A stretch of 64,000 bases of DNA. It comes from Plantago ovata (lineage: Eukaryota; Streptophyta; Magnoliopsida; Lamiales; Plantaginaceae). The position numbers were made by a program, and so were the translations under genes. Of the stretch, positions 10,877 through 22,459 are shown one piece after another (within the stretch, counting starts at the first letter, position 1; every line of letters begins with the position of its first letter). Where the stretch lies: NCBI GenBank assembly GCA_028274465.1, contig CM051457.1, forward strand, positions 65,552,018 to 65,616,017, given 5' to 3'. The notes beneath the pieces were generated by a model. It saw only the letters and a list, made by a program, of their open reading frames with translations. It made no database searches and was not told the origin of the DNA.

Positions 10877-11239
10877 AAACTTAAGAAAATATGAGATATC
10901 TAAGTAAGGGGGAACTTTCAGCAAGCATCTAGGCTATATATGCAAACTCGCTAAAAAGATTCTTGTTTATTTCAGCAAGCAATCTAATCCCATAAATCTC
11001 GGTAAAATCAATTTGTGACGTTAATTGGGCACAGATAAACTCGTAATAATCATGACATGAAATACAATCGTTGCCATTGATTAAAAGGAGTTATTAGTCT
11101 AACGGTTAACATTACAAAGAGAGAGAGTGCTCTGACGGTTTTAGTTAGTGGGCCACTACGCATTTAATGCAAAGGCTCCACTAACGCCATTGTTTCTCTG
11201 TTTTACCCTTGCTGAAAACTCAAATCGATTGAGTTTCTC

Positions 11240-14200
11240 ACACATCAGAGACACTAAATAAAGAAGGAGTTAGAGAAATGACAAAATTCTTTAACTCACA
11301 TTTCCTTTCTCTGCAAATTTTAGCCTGAATCTACAGTACCTCCGGTCAAAAAGCAAACAATATTTTTCGTATGCAATGTGGGAAGAGCCTTTTACAAGCA
11401 GAATGTACCTAAGACTGCTGCCAGGAAACTTGAAAGATCTAAGAAGACAACAACTGCAAATGTTGTCAGCACAAGCCAGCAAGAAAGGTATACAACAGCT
11501 GCAGATGTCACCACTCAGCAACTTAGAGATGAAACTGTTGTAGATGGTGGTGACAGAGATGAAACTGCTCTAGATGGTGATCATGCTGACACCACTACAC
11601 CCGTTGCTGAAAATGCAACTACTGACACCTCTTCTGGGAAACTCGAAAAATCAAAGAAGAAAAAGAGGAAAGCTGATGATGACACTCAGATTGCAGCGTC
11701 ATCAGCAAACCCCGTCCCCAAGAGAAAAAGGACAAATAACCCAAGAAAGAAAACACTGGCTCGCAAGTCAGTACCAATTGTCCATGATCTCTCGGACGAT
11801 TCCCAAGCAGTTGCTGAAAAGTAAACTCCAGTAGATGTTGACAAGGTGGTTACTAAAACCTATGTCAGCAACGTTGAAGTGTTTGCGGAAGCCTTCAACA
11901 ATCAAATTAATGTTGATCCTTCTACTGTGAATAGACCACAAGGCAGTGGAAATGAAATTCCTGCCCAAGTCCCAGATATCTACATTGTAGATAATCTTGA
12001 TGATCCGACTCTGGAACCGGTAACCGATATTGCTGCTGACATAAGAACCGCGGCACTTGCTGAAGCTGCCGTTGCTGAAAAGATGGTTGCTGAACAAGCA
12101 ACTCATCAGGTTGCTGAAGAACCAGTTGCTGAGATCGCAATGGTTCAAGTCCCATAGGTTGCTGAAGAAATACAAGAAGCATTATTCGACGACGCATCTC
12201 GCGATGCTGAGAATACTGGCCCCAGTTCACCAAAGACATCAATTGACAAAGTCCAGCTTGTACTGGAAGAAATAAGCCATCAAATGGAGTTGGATATTGA
12301 AGAAACATCCAACAAATCAATCGATGTTTTTATGACAAGCAGTGAGCTTAAGGGTCAAGATGCTTCCGCTCAACTTGTCATTTCAGAGACAAGGGAGATA
12401 GCTGAAACCGCACAGCTTTCTCAAACAGAGCTGGAGAAGAAGTCTGCTGAAGAAAAAGTCCCAGAAACTGAAGAAGCTGATAATGCTGAAAGGACTGAGC
12501 CACAACTTGTCCTTCCTCAGCAGGTAGTTAATTCAACCTTAAGCAAATCTTCAATTTCTGAAACTCAATCTTTTGCTAAAATTATGATTTCTCTACAGAC
12601 TTCTCAAGATGCAAGTCAGACGGTTGCTGAAGCCTCTGCACCAGAATCAACACTTCCTGCTCAGCAGGTAGTTAAAGCTTTTGGTAATACAACTAAGTTT
12701 GACAACTTAGTACTCTTATCTAACTCACATTTATTTCAGGATAAACAATTGGAGGATGCTTCTCAAGCTCCTCAAGGAATGGAAATTGTACCAGCACAAA
12801 CAAGTGTGCAACATCAGCTTGCTGAAACTCAGCAGGTAGTTCATGTTTCAGCTTTGGACTCTAAGACAATTATCCAAACCTCTCCTGATCTAAATGTTAT
12901 TCTTTTTCAGGCTCTAAAGGAGACCACTGAAGTGGTTCACATCACTGAAGATCTAAAAGTGAGTTCTGAGGAACTTTACTTCGACTTCAAAAGAAAACAT
13001 TGACAAGAGTTGCTAAGTCTGTCAGCAACTGGCAAAGGTACGGAAGGATGGATTTTTCTGATCTCCATCTTCATCTATCAAATGAGAAAAAGAGATCTTC
13101 TCTGCTGACGCTCGAGACTTTTGTCCACTCCATACTTCCTGAAGAAATGTCATATTCTCAGCTAATGAGATCAAATCTGATTGCTCAAATCAGAGAGAAT
13201 ATGAAGGCCAAATTTAAGAGTGCCTGTCCCGCTGAACAAGCTGTGATGCTCAAAGGTTCATTTGTACCTGTGGTGGCTGATCCCCACAAAATCAATGAAG
13301 AAGAGGAAGTGATGAGTGTTGCTTTATACAAGCATCTCGAGCTAGTCATTTTGACTGATGATGATGAAGAGGAAGAAGATGAAAACATCCCCACTGATCC
13401 CAGTGATGATGAAGGGAAAGATTCAAAGGACGGCGATGATAACAATCAAGGTCCTAGTCCTGATGCTGGTGGACTAAAAATGACAGTTGCTGAAACTGAG
13501 AAACAAGACAATCAGCAAGCTGAACAAAACCTCAGCATGAATCTCAACCTGCTCCTGCTGAACCAAGTACTCAAGCACCTGTACAAGGCGCTGATACTGA
13601 GGAAGAGTACGCCAGAAAGAGCGCTGCATTGAAACATCGCAAGAGCAAGCTTTCTGATGCCGAGTTATCCTTACTCGATGCCAAGGTCACTGATACAAAC
13701 CTTGATGATGAAGAAGAATTGGATGAAGATTACCAAAGAGCACTCCAAAATAGTCTCCAAATTCATGCAAGGCACATGCAGAATTTAGATATTGCTCAAT
13801 CTTCAGGAGTAAAACCACAGTAAGTCCCCTCCCTTCCACTTACTACTGGTGAAACTCCAGCAATTGAGTCTCAAACGTTTCCCTCAGCAACTACTCAATT
13901 AAAACCTACTACTGGTGAAACTCCAGTCGTTGAGTCTGAAGCGTTGCCATCAGCAACCACTCAACCAAAAGGGAATGAAGCTGCTGACTTAGGTTCCAAG
14001 GTTGCTGGCCTTGATGAATCTGAGGATGAAGATGATCTATCAGCAAATGAGGATGAAAATTCCAAGAAAGACCCCAAAGTGGTTGAAATTCCTCCTCCTG
14101 ACTATGAAAATGATGAAGGAGATGACTTTAGAGGAAAATTGCTGTTACAAGATGATCAATTTGCTTCAGAGCTTAAAGTTCATTCCTTGACCCCTAATCT

Positions 14201-15737
14201 AGTGTCGTTTCCACGTGTGGAGGAGTTTTCTCCAAGAATTTTGCCACTTAGGGAAGTCCACAAAGCCTGCAAAGTTGAAGATGATGCATTGCTTGCTGAG
14301 AGCCCGCTTGATATTGGAAAAATATTGGCTACTGTGCTGAGACGCACTACTACACTTACAATAGCTCAGAAAGACATCAGTCTTTATCACAAGAGCTATG
14401 AAGAAGATGTAAGTCAAGCACTCCGGCTAGAAAAGTCTTCATTAGTCAAGGCTCAGATTTTCATGGAAGAAAAGGTCGCAACAGAGCGCAGAGATGAGGA
14501 GAATATGGCGAGTATTAAGCAAGAATTGTCAAAGCTGACTTCTGATCAGCAAGCAATCATCATGAAATACAACAGCCTAAGTACTCTTGCTGAAAATTGC
14601 AATGAGTTCTTCTCTTTGCACATTACTCCGATGATGCAATCCATGTCTAAGGGGGAAGATAAACAAAAGAGAACTTCAAGAAAGAAAACCCCTCCTACTG
14701 TTGAAGCGCCACTGACCATAGAACCTCTTGCTGAAAAAGAGACTTCAAGAAAGAAAACCCCTCCTACTGTTGAAGCGCCACTGATCATAGAACCTCTTGC
14801 TGAAAAAGAGCAAAGTTCTAAAAGACAAGCAGAATCTGAGTTAAATTCAGCAAGTCCCAAAAAGAAAAAAACTGCTGCTGAAACTCAAGGATTCTGTCAT
14901 ACTGAAAGTCATCAAGCCATAAGAGCTAAACCAATTACAGCCTTAACTCCGTCTGGCCATTCAAAGCATTTCTCTTCTGACTCAAGATCTTCAGCAAGAG
15001 ATCAAGACAATGCAAAGTCAAGAAGAAGAAGGCAAAGACAGGAAGAAAAGAGGCTGGCCAGCATTGCTATTGGCTCCGGCATTGAATATACAAAAACCAG
15101 CAATGATGAAACCACTCAGAACGTGATCAGAAACTTTCATGGTTGCTGGATCTAAAAGCTGGAAGATTTACTGGTGAATGAGTTCTTTCCAACAGCCATA
15201 CTGAACCAAATGTTCACTTGGATTGATCTCAAGGTAAAAAGGAAAGAAAGGGCTGAAACCCTACCAAGAAATATTGCTGGGAGATGGTTGAGTCTAGAAG
15301 TCTCAGTAAGAAGAACTTCAATTGGTAAGTCCATAAGACAAGAACCTGATTTGATGAAACCAATTGGAATTGCTTATTACTCTGACCCTGTAACCAAGAA
15401 AGCAAAGAAGAAACTTGGATTGATTCCTTATGAGTATTTCTATCTCACTGCTAAGGATCAAGAAGAAGATATTCTCTGGCTAAGGAAGATTCATCCGAAA
15501 AGCATTTCAGATACACAGCTTCTCCATGCCAGCAATTGGGGCATGCATTTGTGGGTAGTTCACTACATGGAAATGAATGCTGAAAAGCATTATCATACCG
15601 CCTGCAAAAATGCAAGGATTCTTCAACTACAAGTCCGTAAACTACTTGAAGATTACGAAAAGGACTGTATTGAATTCACTGCACTTGCTGAGAAGAGTGT
15701 AAGAGAGATTTTGAGAAAATCCTCTGGAAGAGCTTAA
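11240..15737 (+). pseudogene. Element 1 extra 3' ORF region
   Basis: About 4.5 kb of coding-like sequence lies between RNase H and the polypurine tract and is collinear with 29797-34985 of element 2. The predicted protein is Glu/Ala/Ser/Thr-rich and acidic, with very many VAE/LAE triplets and basic patches (KSKKKKRKAD, KRKRTNNPRKK). A long middle part resembles coiled coil (around 14300-14620), and the C-terminal domain is well conserved (NFHGCW ... YYSDP ... LIPYEYFYLTA ... NWGMHLWVVHY). No signal peptide or clear membrane segment is seen, so calling it envelope would go beyond the sequence. It contains a 69-base tandem duplication at 14673-14810 and a similar one around 13838-13975. Its function is unknown. 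Fossil, broken in several places. Confidence 0.7.
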
Positions 15738-15985
15738 CTCTCTGTAATAGTTCTCTTTAAGTTTTGGTTGCTGATTTTGTGTAGTTATCTCTGCTCTTTC
15801 CTGTAAACTTAATGAAAGATAACTATTAGCAATGAAGCTTTTGACTCTTATTGGTTTTTGATTATGCAATTTACTTATGCTTACTGTTTAATTATTCAAG
15901 TATGCTTGCATTAATCAACTGATTTATTCAACATCAGAAACCTCTAAAAGGGTAACAATTAATTTAGCCATGGATTGCTAACATC

Positions 15986-16000
15986 AAAAAGGGGGAAATT
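15986..16000 (+). other. Polypurine tract (element 1)
   Basis: AAAAAGGGGGAAATT lies immediately before the 3' LTR. The same tract precedes the 3' LTR of element 2 (35228-35242). Confidence 0.85.
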
Positions 16001-17548
16001 TCTTAGGAAACTTGTAATTTTGATGAGCAATTAACCATGCTAAATTAAGGAAAGTCCAGTAACTAGTACTCTTAAGGTCCATAGGAATTTAGAATTTTAA
16101 GGACATTGTAAAAGAGGAACGTTTGCTGATGACTTAGAGTAGGTGCTAGATAGATTGGTTTTACCGCTTATGATGTATCTTGTTTTCTGAAAAGAAATAC
16201 AACCTATTGAAGCATTTGCTGATGATGTACTTGTTTACACAAACAAACTATTGATGCATTTAGAACCGCTCAGAAATTTGAAGAATTCGAAGATCTGAAG
16301 ACTAGAAGATTTCTGAAGAATGGTATCTACAAAGGCACATGTTGCTCAGAAATTGGAAACTTCAGCAACAGCTTGCATAAGTGAAAATCTAAACGACAGA
16401 GTAGGTTGTGCTTGCTAAAACTGAGACTAACCACTTGCTGAAAGTACTTGTATTTGCGTTCTAATGTTACTGTTTGAATTTCATTCAAATGAGCATTAAA
16501 TGCAAAGCATGCACGCGAAGGACATGAAGACAAGAATACAAACAAGGACGCTGCTGAAAGTACAAAAGCAAGATAGTGACATTTTAAGGAACAAAAGCCT
16601 TAGAATTTGAAATTCAAACGGCTCCTTATTTTCACTATAAATAGAGGTCATCCGGCAAAGAGTTGAATTGTGTCAGCAACGTGATCAAACTCTCACTTGT
16701 GCTTAAACTCACATACCCTTCAATACTCTTTACTGCCATTGATCCGTTCCAAGACTTAAAACTTGAAAAAGCTACTTGTGAAGAAGTAGAACTTACACGG
16801 CTAAGAAATTAGTTAAGTGTTCTTTCTTTCTTTCGAACAAGAACAAGTCTTGACACCAAAAACAATCAAACTTGTTTACTACAAATTATTCAAAGTTTTG
16901 TTTCTTAGATTACTTGTTGTAACTGAATAAGTTATAATTAAGTTTTCTCATCCCAAACCTCTCTAACTGAAAATACACCCTTTCAGGCGTGATATTCAGG
17001 GGGAACTTAATCGAGCATAGTGTTGCTGATTAAAAGTCCCAAGTTTGGTGGAGAACAATGTTTCGTTCTCTAAGTTAGGTTGGAAACGAAGCAAGTGTGC
17101 TTTGGTTTCTGTTTGAATCGCTCTATATAGGTGTTGTAAGGAACCTCAAACTTGTCTTAGTGGATTCAGTCCTAGAAAGGACAAAGTGGATTAGTTGAGA
17201 GATTACGCCACTCTCAGATACCACTATAAAAAGTGTTTGTGTGATTTACTTATTGCATTTAGTTTTCAACAAAGCATATCTATCTGTACACAGTCACTCA
17301 CTTCACTTGCTGAAACTATCACTCACTGACAAAGAACTTATTGTATCAAAGACTTCCGCTCTCTGATTTTAAATATCAGCAAACCTAGTTACTGGGAAGT
17401 AACTTGCGCTTGCTGAGAAAGTTAAGTATCAGCAAACTTATTACTGAAAAGCAATAAGTACTTGCTGAGAAAGTTTTTAAACGACGAAAGTTTGAAAATA
17501 CTATTCACCCCCCCCCTAGTCTTTTCTTGTTGTTTAATGGGACCAACA
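16001..17548 (+). repeat. Element 1 3' LTR
   Basis: This is the partner of 1761-3337, about 98% alike by eye at the start, with the TATA box at 16635-16644. After its end the AACCT duplication (17549-17553) and the 5' LTR of element 2 resume. Confidence 0.92.
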
Positions 17549-17951
17549 AACCTCAATCTTATCTTCGTGGATTCAGTCCTAGAAAGGACAAAGTGGATTA
17601 GTTGAGAGATTACTCCACTCTAAGATACCACTATAAAAGTGTTTGTGTGATTTACTTTACCGCATTTAGTTTTCAACAAGCTATACTTATTGTACACTGT
17701 CACTCTACTCACTTGCTGAAACTAGCACTCTTTGAAAAGCACTTATTGTATAAAATCTTCCGCACTCTGTTTTTGCAGTACTAGTAAATTCGTTACTGAA
17801 AAGTAACAAGTACTTGCTGAGAAAGTTAAGTACCGGCAAACTCATTACTGAAAAAGTAAGCACTTGCGGAGAAAGTTTTTAAACGACGAAAGTTTGAAAA
17901 TACTATTCACCCCCCCCCCCAGTCTTTTCTTGTTGTTTAAAGGGACCAACA
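17549..17951 (+). repeat. Element 2 5' LTR, second visible part
   Basis: This continues the LTR interrupted at 1760 and ends in ACCAACA, followed by the tRNA-iMet primer site at 17954-17965. The C-tract near the end (about 12 C at 17910) is longer than in most sister LTRs. Confidence 0.85.
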
Positions 17952-18063
17952 AGTGGTATCGGAGATGGAGGTTCTTTAACCTTCAGCACTGAACCTAGAT
18001 CCCCTCATGTGCTTTCCGTAAATCACTTTCACTTGATGAGTTTGGTAGTCTTTTGCTGACAGG

Positions 18064-20154
18064 ATGTCGCTAGGAGACGCTCCCTTGCTGAAGCTGGAAA
18101 GCTATAAAAAATGGTGAAACAACATGATGCTACATCTTGATGCCATTAGTTATGAAATGGTTACTGTCATAAATGATGGACCTATCAAGATCACTAAACT
18201 TGAGAGAAGCTTTCCTCACAAAACCACGGATACTGCTGGAAAGGAAACTATCTTAGGAGAACCGGTTGATACCGCCGTACCAAAACCAAGATAGGAATGG
18301 ACTACTGACGAAGCCAAATGATTCCGTCTTGATGGCCAAGCAAGAAACATCATTATTCGATCAACTCCAGATACTATACAGTGCAAACTGTGGGGTGCCA
18401 AAACTGCTAAGGAAGCTTGGAAATGGTTCAAGATCTTTGTGCTGGATCTGACAAAACCAAGGAAAACAAACTCGAAGTGCTAAAGTTAAAGTTCCAAAAC
18501 TGTAAACAAGGTACAAATGAGGCACTGGAAGACTTGGATTTCAGATTCACAACTCTAATGAGTGAGATGGCTGCCTTAGGAGTTGGAAACTTCTATTCAG
18601 ATTCTGAGAAGGTGAAAACCATTATTAGAAGTCTTAACCAAGAATGGATTCATACTCAGAACTTCTACTACAATCAAGGAATGCCAAATATCACTCCAAC
18701 TGAGTTGTTCTCTCATCTTGCTACTGTCAATTACGAGACAAAACAAAGAGAAAATATGTTTGCTGAAAAATCGCAAAACATTGCTCTTGCCGCAAAGCCG
18801 TCATCTTCTGAAAAGAAGAATGATAAAGAGCCTGCTGATGAAAACGCTCTTGTTGTTAGAAACATGAAGAAATTCATCAGTAAGGAACTTGAAAGACGAA
18901 AAGTAAAAGAGAAGCTGAAAAAGCATCTTGGTAACAACTACCATAAATACAAGAATGAAGCTAGCTCGCTCAACAAGCAAGCTCAGCAATCAAACTCCTC
19001 TGAAGAACCAGTAGTTGGCAATGATCTCTGCTTTTATTGCAAAAATCCTGGACACTTCAAAGTAAATTGTCCTTTGCTGAATGGCAAATCTGCTGAAAAG
19101 AAGAAGAAGTTCAAAAGGGCTTTGATTGCTGAAGAAAAGAAAAAGCTTCAAGCAAAAATCGATGCGCTTTGCATTGATACAAGCTCTGAAGACAGTGAGG
19201 TAGAGAGCTCAGATACTGAAGAGGAAGAAGCCACTCTTGATGTAGAGATTGGCAAGGAAGTTTGTGGAATAGCTATGGAAGCTTATCTAGATGTGTCAAA
19301 CTACGAATTTTGCCTCATGGCCGGTCAGGTAAATTGTCCTACCTCTGACTCTGATTCAGAAAGTGAAGATGATATTGACCTTGATAGAATTCAAGGAGAA
19401 ATCGAAAGATCTGAGAGAACTCTGAGCAAACAGCAAGAGAAACTACAGAATGTTGAACTTCTAACTAAGCAAACTACTGAAAAGTATGTCTTGCTGAGCA
19501 TTGAGTCAGAAAAGAAGGATGCTGAAATATTGTATCTCAAGAAGTTAATTGCTGAAGCTACAAAGAAGAATGCTCAAATGGCAATAGAATTGGAAGAGTA
19601 TCAGTCCTCAATTCTAAAGTTACTTGCTGAAATACAAGAAATGAAAAAGATGAAAGTCAATTTCAAATCTTATGCTGACGCTAGTAACACGCTGACTGAA
19701 CTAAACTCCTATGTGAGAGACCCATCTCAGAAAGAAGGTTTAGGTGCAACGTATGAAGGTGACGATGTAATAATCTTGAGTAAAGACAAATCACCAATCA
19801 CCTTTGTTCGTGCAACTGATAGTGGTCAACCAGAACTCTATCAGATTGATCAATCTAAGGTTGGTGAAATAAGCAATCAAGTACCTATGACCTTAAAGCC
19901 CGCTGTTGCCACTCAAAGTAACAAAACTTTAAAAGGAAAAGAGGTTGCTGAAAATCAAACTGTTAAGAAAAAGGATGCTGTAAAGCATTCCGCCAAACAA
20001 GTTGTTGAAAATCAATTTGTTAAGACTAAAGTCAAGATTACTAAAAGTAATCAGAAGACCTTTGCTGACAAATCTAAATCAAGTAAGGTTGCTGAGATAA
20101 AAGCTCAGTACTCACCGAAAAGTGAACTTGGATTCAAAACCAAGCATTCATGAT
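18064..20154 (+). pseudogene. gag: Element 2 gag region
   Basis: This is homologous to the element 1 gag at about 90% or more. It has a UBN2-like N-terminus, zinc knuckle CFYCKNPGHFKVNC (about 19030-19072), acidic Ser-rich stretch, coiled coil (19370-19670) and a Lys-rich tail. It is interrupted near its C-terminus by the CACTA element; the tail resumes at 25096. Fossil. Confidence 0.88.
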
Positions 20155-20511
20155 ACTACTAGAAAAAATGGATTTAGTGACATCCATAAAATGTCACTAC
20201 AAGGTCTTAGGGTGACACTTTTAGTTATTGTGACACTTTGGACCTGTAAAGGCGTTTCAATAGCTAAGGTGTCACTATAGGTTTCTATAGTGACCCCGTA
20301 ATGTGTGCACATAGAGATATGTTGTAACCTTGTATGTGTCACAATAGCCATGTTTGGTGGTCACTATAGGTAATTGTATTGACAAAAGTTGGGTCATTAC
20401 AAGTTTCTATAATGACACCATATTTCGTATATGATCAATTTCAATAGCGATAATAATTATTTATTAATATTGAAACTACTTATGCTAAAAATATTCCAAA
20501 AAATATTATGG

Positions 20512-20580
20512 GGGTGTTGCGAGAATCGAACTCGCAATCTCTCACAAAGAGCGAGAATCATACCACTAGACCAAACACCC
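20512..20580 (-). pseudogene. tRNA-Pro-like sequence, decayed, inside CACTA element
   Basis: Minus strand GGGTGTTTGGTCTAGTGGTATG followed by a TTCTCGC anticodon arm and a GCGAG-TTCGATT-CTCGC T arm. The seven-base acceptor stem pairs fully (GGGTGTT with AACACCC) and the D arm and T arm match plant tRNA-Pro. The anticodon arm is spoiled. The stem has a G-A mismatch, the base before the anticodon is C where U is universal, the nominal anticodon reads TTT rather than TGG, and the variable loop is only about three bases. At 69 bases it is a few short of a normal tRNA. It is judged a tRNA-derived relic, not a working gene. Confidence 0.7.
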
Positions 20581-20847
20581 AAATTTCATAAAAACCATGG
20601 ATATTCATCATGTGTGCACTTCCAGTAGTGAAACAAAATACAAAGAAATTAATTATACTGCATTAGAGCACAGAGCACAGAACACGAAGGAACAAGAAGT
20701 TGTCAGTTTGTTGATTGCCTACACAAAGTAGTCAATATATTTCATAATATAGATACAAGGACATTTTGCTCAGCCAAGAAGAGTTCATTATTGACTGATC
20801 CTCGATGCCTCAGCACTACAAACTTATTATACATCCAAAAACCATCT

Positions 20848-20913
20848 GATATGCATGAAACCAAATAGAACACAATAAAAGATATGCATGAAACCAAATA
20901 GAACACAATAAAA
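20848..20913. repeat. 33-base tandem duplication in CACTA interior
   Basis: GATATGCATGAAACCAAATA and the following 13 bases occur twice in direct succession (20848-20880 and 20881-20913), apparently without mismatch, so the duplication is recent. Confidence 0.85.
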
Positions 20914-21685
20914 GAAGTACGTAAACCCAAATATATATGAACAACAATTAATTTTATTAGAATGAATACCTGGAACATGACGAATGATTTCTTGATCCTT
21001 AAAATAAAAGGCCAGCTTCATACCTTGTTCCATTTCATAAAAACGATCCAACGAAGATCACAGCGACACCGATAAAAACCACAATGCCAAGAGTCGAGAG
21101 ATATCCAAATTACACCATATGCACGTTCCATAAGACGATCCATATTGCGATCTACTAACCCAATGTCAATAAGGTCGAAGTCTCAGCTACAACATACTGC
21201 GAATTAGTGAACAGATAATGCTCCTGTAATCCTTTTGCGTCTTGACCAGTCTAATACTGGCCTGCCATGGAGATGATCTGTTGAGAAAACATGACGAGGA
21301 AGTTTGAATTGAATGTGACACAGAATATAGAAACTAAGCAGGCGAATCACAATACACACCACAAGTATTCATCATTAATCATCAAATAATCCCTACGTAA
21401 ACATGTTTCATGGACAAAAACAGGCTCTTCTCACTTGAGTAAATACTAAACTCCACATATTAATTTAGTTCTCTAAAGCATACTTGTTTTAAAGTTGTTT
21501 CAAGTTTTCCTTCTACAATCTGTAAGTAACATTATTGTTTTACTTGGCGCACAGCTGGTTTCTGAAGAATACTATCGAAAAATTGTATCTTGAATAAACT
21601 ATTTCACCAATATATATGTAAGACAAATCCAGTTAAAATGGTTCATTAGCAGCAAATGTGCCCATAGTGTAATGAAGTTCCTGAC

Positions 21686-21914
21686 CTTTGAGTCTAGACG
21701 CCACGCTTCCATTTGACATTGAAGGGTAAATGAGAAGCCGCTCGTTTTCAGTGGAGCAAAATCCCATGAGACGAAGAAGAATTCTGTGGACGGCCAAGCT
21801 GATCAGTTCTAGTTCTGTCTGAAACTGAATTTCACCAGCAGCAGCATTATAGTCTTTTAATCTCTTCACAACCACCACACTCCCATTGCTTAACCGGCCC
21901 TTGTAAACAATGTC
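21686..21914 (-). pseudogene. Captured exon of LRR receptor-like kinase (NIK type)
   Basis: Minus-strand translation reads [20 protein letters not shown], then [32 protein letters not shown] and [12 protein letters not shown]. This is the N-lobe of a plant receptor kinase. It holds the glycine loop end, the catalytic Lys in VVVVK, the helix C Glu region and the hinge. The SLAVHR / NGSVASRLK wording is that of the NIK/SERK-related family. The similarity ends at AAAG followed by GTCAGG (21681-21689), which fits a retained 5' splice site, so genomic DNA rather than cDNA was copied. Upstream the match stops abruptly. It has substitutions at usually fixed places ([15 protein letters not shown]). 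No kinase C-lobe was found. It lies inside the CACTA element. Confidence 0.8.
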
Positions 21915-22459
21915 AAGTGATATATAACATAAATGCTAAGAACCAAGAACTAAGAATTAATACCTTAGCTGAACGGAAGTTACCACAATTATGACACGTC
22001 CAGATGTCAATGGGTCCATGACTGTAGCAAACCTCTGTCTCGAAATGACTAATTTCAGTTCAGTTCGAGTTAATTGGAATGGAAATAAGGAGAAAAAAGA
22101 AAAGAGAAAAAAGAAAAATAGCTAAAGGTAACGGATGCCAGTAATTTTCAAAACATACTTTATTATATTCAAAATAGTCCTTTATTGCACTAACATACTT
22201 CCCATCAACAATAATTTTCAAAACAGAAAAAAGATTTCAGATGCACATGATTAGTCATATTGTCAAATTCCAACATCAGTCCAATAATTTTCAATCTAGG
22301 AAGCTACTGTGGGTAGCATCCTGCAAATCATTCAATCTAGGAAACTTTATGCATCTTAGCATGAGTCTTAGAATTAGTTACCTAGCACCAAAACTAAGGA
22401 GGCAGAAAACTATAAGCGTGATGAGAAATCATAACATTAGCTGCACCGCAAATCCATTA

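Larger units (their letters stand above)
1761..17548 (+). mobile_element. Copia element 1 (Sirevirus-like), full span, fossil
   Basis: A 15.8-kb span bounded by two 1.55-kb LTRs and a five-base duplication AACCT. Removing the 1.37-kb Mutator-like insert leaves about 14.4 kb, long for Copia. Parts in order are 5' LTR, tRNA-iMet primer site, gag, protease, integrase, RT, RNase H, hairpin block, extra 3' ORF region, polypurine tract and 3' LTR. Copia order (integrase before RT) is clear. Placement near Sirevirus rests on the primer site, the long gag with coiled coil and the extra ORF. It is broken, with roughly half a dozen breaks in coding parts. The first 300 bases of the two LTRs differ by about 2% by eye, so it is younger than element 2 (order of one million years on the same assumed rate). 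Confidence 0.92.

Noticed and set aside
11240-15737. Envelope gene in the Copia element
   Set aside because: No signal peptide, membrane anchor or cleavage site is apparent; labelled extra ORF of unknown role.
20512-20580. Functional tRNA gene
   Set aside because: Anticodon arm mismatch, wrong base before the anticodon, short variable loop and atypical anticodon; kept as a relic.
21686-21914. A working receptor-kinase gene
   Set aside because: Only one N-lobe exon with altered conserved residues lies inside transposon ends; no LRR, membrane or C-lobe exons nearby.
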